Shown piece after piece: positions 31,401 to 42,400 of a DNA stretch of 64,000 nt. The position numbers and the translations under genes are program-made. The notes under the pieces were generated by a model. The model ran no database searches. It was not told where the DNA came from and was given only the letters and a program-made list of their open reading frames with translations. The DNA is from Asterias amurensis (lineage: Eukaryota > Echinodermata > Asteroidea > Forcipulatida > Asteriidae). The stretch covers positions 19,178,965 to 19,242,964 of the forward strand of contig NC_092656.1 of NCBI RefSeq assembly GCF_032118995.1, given 5' to 3'. Positions within the stretch are counted from its first letter, which is position 1, and each line of letters starts with the position of its first letter.

Positions 31401-33967
31401 AGGCCTCAAAAGAACCCACAGCGCCCACAACAATTGCCGTGGTGCCCTGTGCTTTTGGTGTTTTGCCCTCTGCAAAGTTCCAATACACAAGCTAACATTT
31501 CCCGTCAGAGTGCCCCTTACTATAGAGGACAATTCAGGACGTTATAAATGTATGAAGCTCTTATTTGTGCATTGTATGTAAATGTAAATGTACCCATGTG
31601 CAACTCAGCATAGTCTTATCAATTTAGCATCGGCCAATGACCCCAAATCAAAACAAGTCTGAACCCCTAGCATTTTCCCCAACCATTCCTTTATGTTACT
31701 TTTTAAAACTAAAAACTTTCAAGATCCAAACCTTCTCCAAAAAGGAGGAATATTATAAATATTTAATGGCCTGACATTTCAAACCTGTCATGACTATTCA
31801 TTTTGTCACAGGTGTGCAGATCTGACGCACTCCCAAAGTTTTCGGTATTTCCAGTGAACAAAGCTGACCAGTATTAGTTTGTGTTTTTACAAAAACTCAT
31901 CTGTTTTTCATCGATCAATTAAGCATAGTTCATATAAATTGACATAAATTCTCAATCTGAGAAGACCTTTCAAGAATTGTAAAATACTAGCGATTATTAA
32001 GTTATTATGGGTTGTGAGGCATTGCATGGTGAGGTATCAATGTAGTGTTCAGGTTTAATTAGGAGTACTACCATGTGTATGTAGTTGACATGGTGTTACC
32101 GCAAACTGAAATAAACCTGTCTCGCAAAAAAACATGGAAGAAATAAAGTACAATTGGTAACAAACAAATACATTATTGTTTTATCCTTTTTACTTCAGAT
32201 TCTAAATTGAACATTAAGAGAACCCCAAGTTGATAAACCTGGGTTTAGTGAAAGTTTAATTTTGGGTGAATCCGTTTAGCTTCCCTGGGTCGACCCCGGT
32301 GTGTGGCGGTTGTTTTTTCCAGGACAAACGTGTGCAGATAATTACCCACGTTTGTCCTGGGGGGAAAAACCGTCACACACCGGGGTCGACCCAGGGAAGC
32401 TAAACAAACGCACCCATAAGTGTGTGTCTGTGGTTTTGTTATTATCCTCCGGAATGACTGAATGTCTCTGTGCAAATGTCAAACATTTCCAAATTGTACA
32501 ATTTGAGTTTTCATCAGCCTATTTGGGGACTTTGGATGGACCACAGCCAAGACAATTAAATCAACAAGAACAATTAGTTTGTGAATCTCTATCTTTGCAC
32601 AAATGTTTAAAAAAAAACGTTTTAAAATAAATTATTTCAAAATAAATGTTTTAAAATAATAAAGTAAAGGGAGGAGAAACACAGCTGTTGCACAATTTGT
32701 CAACTCGTTTGTGATCTGACATTATATGGAAACAATAATAACAAGATGATATCATTCTCCGGGAAGTGGATGAACAGTGTATTGTTTTGGGTACAGGAAC
32801 AAAGCTAATTGTGGGGTGGGGGAAACTTCACGAAGATAATAATTCACTTCCAGGATTCTCCGCAGTATTTCTAGACCCAAACACCCAAGTTTGGAGGTTT
32901 GAATTGAAATAGAGTCATCAGAATGTTTTTTACTAAAAAAACATCTTTGCAATCTGGAGTTTCCTTTCTATTTCTGGATAATTTTCCGTATGCCGCCACC
33001 ACTTTTTCACTCATTTTTACAAAAAGGGATATATCAATGAGGTAAATTAGATACTATATTATTTTATTTCGAATGAAAAAGTGGTGGCGCCATACGGAAA
33101 CTTTTCCCTATTTCTAAAAGGTTAAATTATCTTGATTGATTTTTGTAAACTTAATCTGAAGAGTGAGTATTTAACCATGTGGACCGGACAACTACATGTA
33201 TTGGATGGTCTTCATGAAGTTGCATTTCACTTTGTAGTAAAAGTAGCAGAGTCTTTCTCCTTTAGCCGCTATTCGAGCACACATCTGTCTGAAAAGCTAG
33301 CTAATACGTGTAGTAAACTATAGTATTGCTATTAGTACTAGTACGTAGTGCATTGTTAAGAACCGTTTCTCTTATGTAAATTAAAAGACAAGTTCATTAA
33401 GTATCTATCTATCTATATGGTGAAGTACATTCCTCTTGTAGTAGAGTATAGTCGTACTGTGAAAGCTGCAAAATGCGCGACCAGGAACACGACATCCTCT
33501 ATTTACAAGTGGAAAAAAGTGCAACTCAAGTAAAAAACGCCACCCATCTGTGGCGTATCATTAAAGTAGACTGGCCCTACTATTAAAATAGGGCTACCTG
33601 TCAGATCACAAACACAGCATGTTTCCTTTTAAATATGTTTTCTCAGTCTAACTCTTTGGTCTACTCAACCTCAATGACACAACTTACTCATGGTGGAAAT
33701 GAAGATGCACAGTAGATTGTGTAGTGTACTCCCACTACCACTACTCACTTGACTAATTATTTATGCTAAAAAGTTTGCTTTTATCACATTCACAACCAAA
33801 CAAATACCTTGAAATTAAACCAACAAGAGTTTCAATAAATGTTTTTACAATAGAGGCTAAAACTTACCAATCAAGTGGCAAACCGATAAGCTCATCAGAA
33901 GGAGTTGAACTGCAGCTGTCGGTGACACTGATGACAGCCTACTGTTGGACCACAACACAGCCACCAT
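18809..33967 (-). CDS. Single-pass receptor tyrosine-phosphatase-like protein (probable pseudophosphatase), 11 exons
   Basis: Exons on the minus strand: 33967-33868, 29776-28470, 26939-26799, 25852-25649, 24350-24270, 22747-22538, 22160-22023, 21567-21433, 20982-20834, 19627-19468 and 18883-18809. Every junction is GT/AG and in phase, giving 899 aa. Order: signal peptide (QLLLMSLSVCHLIGLAAS); Ser/Thr/Pro-rich mucin-like ectodomain with 7-residue TQSQPMT repeats (about 225-325); a four-Cys SEA-like module (about 360-469); TM helix 493-515; basic stop-transfer IYRSRLAKRR; one PTP domain (about 590-899). The P-loop HCSDGCGRTG keeps Cys821 and Arg827. The WPD loop reads WPT (787-789), QGP reads AAP, and the late Gln is replaced (LLREHYAF). 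CSDG-GRTG with a lost WPD Asp is typical of IA-2/PTPRN, but the rest is too diverged to name an orthologue. Likely catalytically impaired. Confidence 0.88.
19096..19248. mobile_element. GCTACAGCTA foldback element (copy 1)
   Basis: Arms GGCCATCTCCGAATTAGTGG and the inverse around CTAAATCGGATAAAGCC. Inside are repeated GGCTACAGCTA words and CTTAGCAACA. Related copies are at 21722-21866, 21868-21998, 46424-46562 and 49971-50098, so this is an interspersed MITE family (terminal consensus near GGCCGTGTCCGAATT). Confidence 0.65.
19249..19442. mobile_element. AAGCCCGGTT foldback element (copy 1)
   Basis: Arms AAGCCCGGTTTATACTTCC and GGAAGTATGAACCGGGCTT enclose GAATGCGAATGCGAA and its inverse plus two TGACGTCA-like words. 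A second copy is at 47458-47640. It sits 25 bp downstream of a splice donor in the last PTP-gene intron. Confidence 0.72.
19895..20690 (-). pseudogene. Merlin-type (IS1595/ISXO2-like) transposase remnant
   Basis: In an intron of the PTP gene on the same strand. Three frame-shifted blocks can be read in order. The first has KMKWECRRRRPGKK (zinc-ribbon tail) and EVLKFTYWWCCDLCQKQ (about 20600-20440). The second has GQIDQSKIGKRKYYKGHYVE and then GQWVFGGIEEESRKCFIVTV (about 20290-20130), the DDE-domain core. The third, about 20000-19900, reads HSKEFVNEFGSHTNKIEGHW and KANLPTHGRRKYH. This order matches ISXO2-like DDE transposases, which in animals are Merlin elements. Frameshifts and a stop between blocks make it dead. 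The terminal inverted repeats were not found. Confidence 0.78.
21250..21393. repeat. GGGCCC-element fragment
   Basis: Contains CTGCTAAGTAACAAGG, a CCAGTC word and ends CAGCTCTATGAAATCGAGCCC, matching the right half of the family at 3639 and 62262. It lies in a PTP-gene intron. Confidence 0.5.
21722..21998. mobile_element. Two adjacent GCTACAGCTA foldback elements (copies 2 and 3)
   Basis: Copy 2 (21722-21866) runs from GCCATATCCGAATTAG to GATTTGGACACAGC. Copy 3 (21868-21998) has arms CGAAACGGTGACTTTTGCTA and the inverse TAGCAAAAGTCGCAGTTTCG. They lie nearly end to end in a PTP-gene intron; copy 3 stops about 20 bp from the donor at 22022. Confidence 0.6.
22250..22510 (-). repeat. SINE-like fragment in a PTP-gene intron
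   Basis: Contains AATGTCCCATCCGAAGGATG and CTCATCCGCTCAGCCACGAC, which resemble the inverted body and head of the tRNA-Leu/Ser-type SINEs found at 28048 and 43138. Diverged. Confidence 0.45.
22818..23935 (-). mobile_element. 5'-truncated LINE (Rex1/L2-like, CR1 group), reverse-transcriptase C-terminus
   Basis: An intact 281-codon frame (23899-23054) holds RT motifs: STGAPQGCILSPMLYSLFTH, VKYADDTT (catalytic YADD), QKTKEIIVDFRR and FKFLGVHIS. It ends SFYPSAIRLLND. The 3' UTR has CAATAAACAATTGAATTGAA, that is, a poly(A)-like signal followed by a terminal GAATT microsatellite at 22818-22842. That tail is typical of CR1/L2-group LINEs. The 5' part, including the endonuclease, is missing. It sits within a PTP-gene intron in the same orientation. 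Confidence 0.85.
24100..24260. repeat. Interspersed repeat with GGTTTGCRGTAACACCATGT
   Basis: GGTTTGCAGTAACACCATGT at about 24143 recurs near 27785-27960, 32085-32105 (inverted) and 46215-46240, with related text at 19790-19870 and 37295-37320. The family is unnamed, with a GGTTCTGAGAA / CAACTCGACGTTTTGATC component. Confidence 0.45.
24600..25485 (-). mobile_element. LINE 3'-end remnants with a duplicated UTR block
   Basis: On the minus strand, 25300-25096 encodes KFTIPVTSIDPYKYSFFPRS, then IRLWNQLPAATV and a short tail. This is the usual C-terminus of a non-LTR retrotransposon RT protein. A block of about 155 bp, marked by GGGACAAGCTTAACAGCTGC and AGAGAACCCAGTTGGGATA, occurs three times (24620-24780, 24781-24930 and 25295-25450). 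Tandem duplication of the element's 3' portion is inferred. Located in a PTP-gene intron. Confidence 0.6.
25969..26740. repeat. 102-bp tandem repeat, three perfect units plus decayed ones
   Basis: CCCTCCTACTGTCTGACCAT recurs at 25969, 26071, 26173 and 26275, exactly 102 bp apart. The three units are almost identical. From 26280 to 26740 further units decay in sequence and length. The unit length is a multiple of three, so a long open frame passes through, but the array lies inside a PTP-gene intron and is not coding. Confidence 0.93.
26992..27460 (+). mobile_element. tRNA-derived SINE split by a TTAA MITE
   Basis: The left part, GATGGCTCAGTGGGTAGAGC, carries an A box. The right part, GCATTGGTTCAAATATTGC (27407-), carries a B box followed by TCTAGTCAC and CTTTGTTCAACC. 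Between them a family-B MITE (27029-27396) is bounded by TTAA on both sides. Removing the MITE and one TTAA restores a contiguous tRNA-like head. Relatives without the insertion are at 40320-40415 (minus) and 25578-25625. Confidence 0.75.
27029..27396 (-). mobile_element. TTAA-type MITE family B (copy 1), inside a SINE
   Basis: Shares the plan of family A (CTTGGTGTATC, GTGAAAATTTG, GAGGGAG blocks) but has a different centre, ACTTCTAGCTAGAAGTCTTT. Its ends are TTAATGGGAAGGTACACG and CGTGTACTTTCCCTTTAA. TTAA occurs at both borders (27029 and 27393). Other B copies are 29864-30783, 44402-44796 and 63898-64000. Confidence 0.82.
27540..27760. repeat. SINE-like head, inverted
   Basis: Contains GCACAACTCTACTCAAACAT, GAATGGAACCAGGGTCAC and CACACTAAGCCACCCATGCC, which look like the inverted head of a tRNA-derived SINE. 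A related stretch is at 19030-19090. Diverged and not a tRNA gene. Confidence 0.45.
28048..28468 (+). mobile_element. tRNA-Leu/Ser-derived SINE (copy 1), abutting a PTP-gene splice donor
   Basis: Head GTCGTGGCCGAGCGGTTAAG with B box GGGTTCGAATCCCC. The conserved body contains GTAAAGCCGTTGGTCCCATG and GTAAAAGAA. A GCGCGTTATAAATACG tail is followed by (ATT)n. It is about 420 bp and very similar to 43138-43546. Its ATT tail ends at the GT of the ectodomain-exon donor (28469), so the intron begins GTAATAATAAT. The variable-arm-like segment and long tail show it is a SINE. Confidence 0.9.
28915..29200 (-). repeat. 21-bp coding minisatellite (TQSQPMT repeats) in the PTP ectodomain
   Basis: About 13 copies of a 21-bp unit, plus-strand GGGTTGTGATGGGTTGGGAT plus one base, inside the large ectodomain exon. 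On the minus strand each unit encodes seven residues, TQSQP(M/I)T, a Ser/Thr-rich mucin-like track. Units alternate between M and I by a single base. A separate short repeat at 29310-29350 encodes HIRHPTTR twice. Confidence 0.93.
29935..30319 (+). mobile_element. TTAA-type MITE family A (copy 4), nested
   Basis: Ends TTAAAGGCAGTGGGCACTA and GTGTTCACTGCCTTTAA, inserted in a family-B copy with TTAA at both borders. Supports TTAA as the duplicated target. Confidence 0.88.
30613..30772. mobile_element. Hairpin element H (GGGGTGGATTTCACAAAG), copy 1, nested
   Basis: About 160 bp. Arms GGGGTGGATTTCACAAAGAG and CTCTTTGTGAAATCGACCCC, with inner TTAGGACTAGTC and its inverse. A second copy (41145-41628) is itself split by a family-A MITE. 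Confidence 0.82.
30784..31225. other. PTP-gene intron 1, anonymous part
   Basis: Between the signal-peptide exon and the ectodomain exon. A plus-strand 99-codon frame (30929-31228) has a Cys-rich tail but no family resemblance and no splice support. It is treated as chance. Confidence 0.4.
31226..31540. repeat. Interspersed repeat D (GGGCACCAAGGC), long copy
   Basis: Repeated words AAGGGCACCAAGGC and GGCAATCGCCTCCATTGCC, then ACCCACAGCGCCCACAACAA and GTGGTGCCCTGTGCTTTTG. The second half recurs at 49580-49740 and parts recur at 4650-4795 and 40955-41110. Unnamed family. Confidence 0.55.
31541..32263. other. PTP-gene intron 1, AT-rich, nothing coding
   Basis: Contains a short inverted copy of the GGTAACACCATGT repeat near 32085-32105 and otherwise anonymous sequence. 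Confidence 0.4.
32264..32415. mobile_element. Palindromic MITE, CCCTGGGTCGACCC family (copy 2)
   Basis: Arms TTTAGCTTCCCTGGGTCGAC and GTCGACCCAGGGAAGCTAAA; inner arms CCAGGACAAACGTG and CACGTTTGTCCTGG. Same size as the copy at 15860. Confidence 0.85.
32979..33106. mobile_element. Palindromic MITE, GTGGTGGC family (copy 3)
   Basis: Ends TTTTCCGTATGCCGCCACCA and TGGTGGCGCCATACGGAAA. Best-preserved relative of 955-1077, in the inverted arrangement of its asymmetric centre. In PTP-gene intron 1. Confidence 0.78.
33107..33861. other. PTP-gene intron 1, donor-proximal part
   Basis: No repeat family or exon recognised apart from the donor GTAAGT of the signal-peptide exon, read on the minus strand at 33867-33862. 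Confidence 0.4.
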
Positions 33968-36286
<2,319 letters not shown>

Positions 36287-36605
36287 CTTTGGTTTTTGTC
36301 ACAGCATTCTCTATCGAGAAAACATTTTAACTCTTCACCACCCAATTAAAGTCTATATATTCTAGAAAACAATTCATGATGGCAAAAATACTCTGTGTAT
36401 TCTACGTAAATGTGAAAAACAAAATCATTCAATTACCATAATTTTTAATTGACTATAAAAGAAAAGTACTTCTTATACATATGCATTATTTTCTTAAATT
36501 AACAGAAACAATATTCAGAAAAAAATACATTTAAATAACAATTACCTGAAAAACAGCTACTTTGGTTTTCATCCTGTCACTTTGAAAAAAATATATATCA
36601 TTTGT

Positions 36606-37962
36606 TTACATAATTTGTTTACATATATGCTCTATTAAACATAAACATTTTTTCTGATCACAGCCACAGCAAAATTTGAGGTAAAGAGCGTTATTAATAA
36701 CGGGCAAATGTTTGTGCTGAAACACTACTAGACTTGTGAACAAGTCGTTAAAGGTTTGACGTGGTGACAGTCTAACGATACTCTCATGAGATTGCTCGTC
36801 AAGCTCACCTACTGCTCTTGCGACTTCGGCTGCATTTACATCAGGCAGAAGTCGGGAGGCAGCAATATCACCAGAGCAGTACAGAGACCTGAGAGCATTT
36901 ACTAAACAAACATTTAATGACTTGTCCACAAGTTTACTCAAACACAAGCACAATTTCGTAAACTGTTAAGTGCAACAAAATATGACCAGCACAGAAACAT
37001 TTTGCTCAGCCAAAAAAACAAATTGTGTCAAAAATTATACGATTTCTGGTACCCTGCAAATTATTTTGCTAAACATTTGCAAACTACTATTTTCTGCTTA
37101 ACAGCTTTAGGAAATTGGACTCTGCTTAAAACATTCTTCACCGACGCCGGTTTTTCGCTTGAACCAACCCACGTCCACGTGCATACATTTATCATCCCGC
37201 TCATCAAGCAAACCATTTTATCAGTTAATAAAAAGGCCAAAAGTTTACAGGTACGATTTGAATCTTTGCAGAGTGGGAATACGATCAAGTGAGGTTTGTG
37301 GAGACGCCATGTAATTTACAATATACTCTCTCTATGAGCTGAGGTGGTTCTGAAAAGAACCAAAGAGTACTTAACGACTGGTTCTTCTCAGAAACAACGG
37401 TTCTTCTCAGAACCAATGGTTCTTCCCAGAACCACCACTACTCGTATTCAGAATTATTGTACATGGTGCCTCTGTAAAACCCATAGAGTTATATATTAGA
37501 ACTAGAGGGCGCACTGGCCTATATACGCGCTCCGGCATGCGTGCAGGCGGCCATTTTCTAAGTTGACAAAACTGGCATCTCACAGCGTGTGTTTGTGCGG
37601 CCATTTTGTAATTTAAACAGCATCGCGTGAGCGTTCAATAAAAAAAAAAAAAAACGTGTATTTCATATTCAATGCGCGTGCAGAATGATGTGCTTGTCAT
37701 CTTGCAATCCTGTGGCGTTTGTGCACGAAGCATCACTCGTGCGCCCTCTAGTTCTTATATATAACTCTATGGTAAAACCTCTCTTGATTTTACAAGCCAT
37801 TACGCTGATAATATCAACGCAAAAAGAGTCAGTTAGACACTTTGAAATACAACTACATGTACCTGAGTGGTAGATTCGATAGCACACATATTCCTTTGTC
37901 AAATATGGAACAAGTAACGTGCAGCTACATCCCATATCCAATTCTTCTTCGGTCTTGTTGAC
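36606..37962 (-). CDS. Two in-phase exons of an unrecognised protein
   Basis: Exon A (37962-37862) follows CATCCCACAG and encodes NKTEEELDMGCSCTLLVPYL then TKEYVCYRIYHS, ending G|GTACAT. Exon B (about 36902-36606) follows GTTTGTTTAG. It encodes NALRSLYCSGDIAASRLLPD and VNAAEVARAVGELDEQSHES, then FNDLFTSLVVFQHKHLPVIN, and runs to a stop after CKQIM. The split codon joins correctly (1 base plus 2). Codon use looks coding and both pieces are Cys-containing. I do not recognise the family, and no start codon or signal peptide was placed. The frame is also open upstream of exon A (KWYTEKVLAIQHPTVNK), so its acceptor could lie further out. It may be a small gene between the PTP gene and MFSD12. Confidence 0.38.
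36970..37130. repeat. GGGCCC-element fragment
   Basis: Contains CAGCACAGAAACATTTTGCT, a TTCTGGTACCC word and ends CTTAACAGCTTTAGGAAATTGG, a diverged copy of the family at 62262. It lies in the intron between the two orphan exons. Confidence 0.45.
37295..37440. repeat. GGTTCTGAGAA short inverted-repeat cluster
   Basis: Several GGTTCTTCTCAGAACCA-type dyads in tandem (37345-37440), preceded by the ACGCCATGTAATTTAC repeat. Resembles the repeat near 19840-19855 and 27830. Confidence 0.5.
37481..37772. mobile_element. MITE with CCATAGAGTTATATA termini and 6-bp flanking duplication
   Basis: Inverted termini CCATAGAGTTATATATTAGA and TTATATATAACTCTATGG, followed inwards by ACTAGAGGGCGCA and its inverse. 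Both sides are flanked by TAAAAC. The interior has two GCGGCCATTTT words. About 292 bp, non-coding. The superfamily is not assigned. Confidence 0.75.
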
Positions 37963-38254
37963 TGTGGGATGCTGAATCGCTAATACTTTTTCCGTATACC
38001 ACTTAGGCGTGTGTGGTGACTTTTTATAGTGTTACTGGCCAATCAATACAAGAATTTATATATTGGAAAATAAAGATGGAAATAAAGAGGGAAATGTTTC
38101 AAAGGATGAATACAAAAATGTATATACATGTAAATGATCAACAGTCCCTCATTATTCGTTTTTTTGATCATTATCTATAACTTATTGTTTTGTTCTACTT
38201 CTGAAGACAAGCAGAGACACATCAGCTTGACACATCAAGACCACCCGAGTAACA

Positions 38255-38335
38255 TGCATGTGATATTTTTGCACAGGACTCGGGAAAGTACCGAGTATAC
38301 AGTGCTAACACACATCGGTGTATGGGTAAAAACCA
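38255..38335 (+). repeat. SINE tail (GGCGGTCTAGTTGGTAAG family)
   Basis: CACAGGACTCGGGAAAGTAC, then GAGTATACAGTGCTAACACA and GGTGTATGGGTAAAAACC. Matches the 3' part of the SINEs at 44155 and 6045. Confidence 0.6.
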
Positions 38336-38872
38336 ACAAATTAATAAAGACCACACTGGCTCTTTCAGAGCCAACACTCCCTCAAAAGAGATTGTACACA
38401 AGGTAGTACCTGCAAGTTTACTATTTATAGTGAATTCTTATCTTTTACTTTTTTACTTGTTAAGTGTAAGTCAACAAGAGATTCTACAATTAGACTCCTT
38501 GCGTTAGCAGCCAAGAGACATGTGCCTAATGTTAAGTGAGTCAGTGTGGTACTGCTGAGAAACCTCTAATTCTGAAAAGATGAGGCAATTACTATTCAAT
38601 AGTTAATGAGTTGACTCAATAGCAGAATCTTTCTTGAATGCTGAATGACAACAAAACTCACATCAACAAGTATACTGGTGAATCAGACGCAGTATAGCAA
38701 TACAAATTAGATATAGACAACACACTACAATAACTAAGTTTCAAATCATATTAATAAATAATACATTTAATTCCCAAACTAAAAAACTCAATCGCAATCG
38801 TTCAATTCAAACCCTGACAAGATACTTTTCAATAGATGTTAAATTTGCATCGGAGATGAAGAACATTACATT

Positions 38873-38966
38873 TTTACCCTTACACTGATATGTGTTAGCA
38901 CTGTATACTCAGTACTTTCCCAAGTTCCGTGAAAAAAGGCATTGTTTGCAATGCTAGAGCAGTGTC
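38873..38966 (-). mobile_element. SINE fragment truncated by a family-A MITE
   Basis: Inverted tail TTTTTACCCTTACACTGATA then a CAGTACTTTCCC word and GCAATGCTAGAGCAGTGTC. It stops exactly where the TTAA-type MITE begins (38967); no continuation was found beyond 39419. Confidence 0.6.
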
Positions 38967-39419
38967 TTAAAGGCAGTGGACACTGGTCTTTGACAATTAC
39001 CAATAGTGTCCACTTTGACAATTACCAATAGTGTCCACTGGACACTATTGGTAATTGTCAAAGACCAGTCTTCTCACTTGGTGTATCTAAACATATGCAT
39101 AAAATAACAAACCTGTGAAAACTTGAGCTCAATCGCTCATCAAACTTGGGAGATAATAATGAAAGAAAAAACACCCTTGTCACACGACACGAAGTTGTGT
39201 GCGTTTCGATGGTTGATTTTGAGACCTCAAGTTCTAAATCTAAGATCTCGAGATCAAATTCGTGGAAAATTACTTCTTTCTCGAAAACTATGGCGCTTCA
39301 GAGGGAGCCGGTTCCCACAATGTTTTATACCACCAACCTCTCCCCATTACTCATCACCAAGAACGGTTTTATGCTAATATTTATTTTGATTAATTACCAA
39401 TAGTGTCCACTGCCTTTAA
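38967..39419 (-). mobile_element. TTAA-type MITE family A (copy 5) with a rearranged end
   Basis: The left terminus is duplicated and inverted: GGCAGTGGACACTGGTCTTT, then two copies of TTTGACAATTACCAATAGTG, then GGACACTATTGGTAATTGTC. After that the element is regular and ends GTCCACTGCCTTTAA. It lies just downstream of the MFSD12 stop codon. Confidence 0.82.
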
Positions 39420-39474
39420 AAAACGATCATTAGTCCAAGACTAGCGGAGTACATCGCTGATTGAGTTCATATCT

Positions 39475-42400
39475 TTAGGAAGAGCTGCCTGTGTGCACAC
39501 TTCTTGTACTCCCATAGCCGTTGATTGACGTTGGCTCTTCCTTGTCAATAGGAGACAGTCTTTTGCATTCACTACATTGTTCTGAGCGGTAGTCACTCTC
39601 ACTTTCGATACTGTTTGTGGTAAACGAACGGGCTAAAGAAGAAGTAGAAAAATAAGTTACAGAAATCACAGACATGGATTGATGTCTTATAAAAACAAAA
39701 TCAATAATAATAGTGGCTTCTAATATAGAACTCAAAGGAGCACTTCGCTAGCACAAGAGACATTCTTCTAGCTGTTACTCACTATCCACAAGAAACTGAT
39801 AAGAAACCTCAAGTGAGGATGAATTTTTCTTCTTGGAGATTGCCTTGAAATGGTTGCCTGTAAAATGCCTCGTGTGACATGACCTTTGGTCTTGAAAGTT
39901 TTAAGTAAAGATTTAAAATTAAATTCACAGCGACCAAATTTATGGTGCTGATGTTATGGGATTTTCTGCAAATACTCAAGAGTTAAAAATTTATATTTGC
40001 ATTGCAGCAAATCAATCCAAATCAACAACAATGAAACCATCATCACAGCTATAGCCCAATCCATGCCAATCCCCCCAAAAATTCATAACTTCTGATGAAT
40101 TTTTTTCTTCTCAACTTTACTACTGGGTCCTGTTTGATAAAGAATGAAATAATACTTACGTGGGTTTTTCCGAACGCCAACCGTTACAGGGATAAGAGTA
40201 AGAAGTACTATTAGGGAAAGAACGGCAGCCCCACCCGGAACAAAGACCTGGACATCCCGGTAGAACCAAACACAGGCTGGACAACAATTCCTAAATGGAC
40301 AACAACAATTAATCGAATCAATTTTTGATTTTTGGGGTTGAACAAAGAATTGACTAGAGTGGGATTCGATTAACGTGCCGGCGCTCTACCAACTGAGCTA
40401 TCTAGCCCTATATTGGCGGTGTCCCTATTTTGTCAATATCTTTGTTCGGGGGTGCCATGAATTTTTAACACCTATTCTCCTGACACTGTTGTGTTGTTGA
40501 GCAAGACACTACAATGTAATACATTTGTTCCGTGGATGGGCCACTATGGACTCGGGCTATGGAGCGTTTCAAAGGGTCTAGGTACTTTTTGTAGGACAAA
40601 AAAACACAATGTCCACAGATTTACACTAAACTAACACAGTTTGAAGATAATGATAGTAGAAAGCTTCCCTGAAAATATTACTTGCTGAGGCGCTGTAGTT
40701 TTTTGAGAAATGGGTAAAACAATGTCATGAAAATAATTTTCGTCTCAGTGATCATGAGACGAAAATTATTTTAGCATGTAAAAAACGTATTTTCATGACA
40801 CTGTTTTACTAATTCCTCAAAAACTACAGCACCTCAGCAACTAATATTTTAAGGTACGTTTTCTACTATCATTATCTTCAAACTGTGTAAGTTTAGTGTA
40901 AATCTATGGACATTGTGTTTTGTGTTACAAAAAGTACCCAAACCCTTTAAACAAAAGGATGCAAAGTTTTAAGTGTCCAACGGGGCAATGCCATTTCCAT
41001 TTTGCAAAGGGCACTTCCACTAGAAAATCTTTAAGTCTATGGGAAATATTTGAAGGAGCACCAAGGCCAAGACCAGAAAAACAGAGGCTACGACCTCCGT
41101 TTAAAATTCTAAGACTGTTGCTTCCCAATAATAAATATAATTCCAGAGGTGGATTTCACAAAGAGTTAAGACCAGCCTTATCTCCAGTTAGGACGAGTTA
41201 CCTAGCCTTAAAGACAGTGGACACTATTGGTAATTGTCAAAGACTAGTCTTCTCACTTGGTGTATCTCAACATATACATAAAATAACCAACCTGTGAAAA
41301 TTTGAGCTCAATCGGTCGTCGAAGTTGCGAGATAATAATGAAAGAAAAAACACCCTTGTCACACGAAGTTGTGTGCTTTTGGATTCTTGATTTCGAGACC
41401 TCAAATTCTGAATCAAATTCGTGGAAAATTACTTCTTTCTTTCACTTCAGAGGGAGCTGTTTCTCAAAATGTTTTATACCATCAACCTCTCCCCATTACT
41501 CGTTACCAAGAAAGGTTTTATGCTAATAATTATTTTGAGTAATTACCAATAGTGTCCACTGCCTTTAAGTTTTTAAAAACTCCTAGGACTAGTCCTAAGT
41601 TAGGACTATCATTGTGACATCGACCCCTGAACTGTAAAAATACACGTTTGGAAAAATACACAGTATTTTACGTCTAAACATGAACTTACACACAAGGATG
41701 TAGGTACTGGATAATCATCACAGCAACTCCGTTCGACAGCTTGTCAGTGAAGCTCATCGCTCCATACACAAATGCTCCAGATTCCTATACAAAACATTAC
41801 ACAAAATAAAAGTATGTTCTTGTTGTCATTCCTTGAAAGTGTTGTGCAGAAACATCTCATTAAAAAAATTATATAGTGGACACTAGTGGTAACTACTCAA
41901 AATAATTGTTAGCATAAAAAATAACGTGGTAAAAAGCAATGGAGAGCTGTTGATAGTATAAAACATTGTAAGAAACGGCTCCCTCTCAAGTAACTTAGTA
42001 TTCGAGAAAGAAGTAATATCCAAGAATTTGATTTCGAGACCTCAGATTTAGAATTTGAGCTACCGAAATCAAGCATCTGAAAGCACACAACTTGTTTTCT
42101 TCCATTATTATCTCGCAGCTTCGACGACCTAATGAGTTCAAATTTACACAGGTTTGTTGTTTTGTGCATATGTTGAGACACACCAAGTGAGAAGATTGGT
42201 CTTTGACAATTACCAATAGTGTCCAGTGTCTTTAACTCCTCCCTTAAAAAAAAAACTATTTCTCAATGCTGAGTTTACACTTTGTGTCAAATGACGACAG
42301 TGTAGTGAAAGACAATCCAACCTGATGCAATCTTTCATTTGAAGTTGGAGATTTTACAAGTCTTCACTGAAAACAAAATAAGTTTTTTTGGACTTCCACA

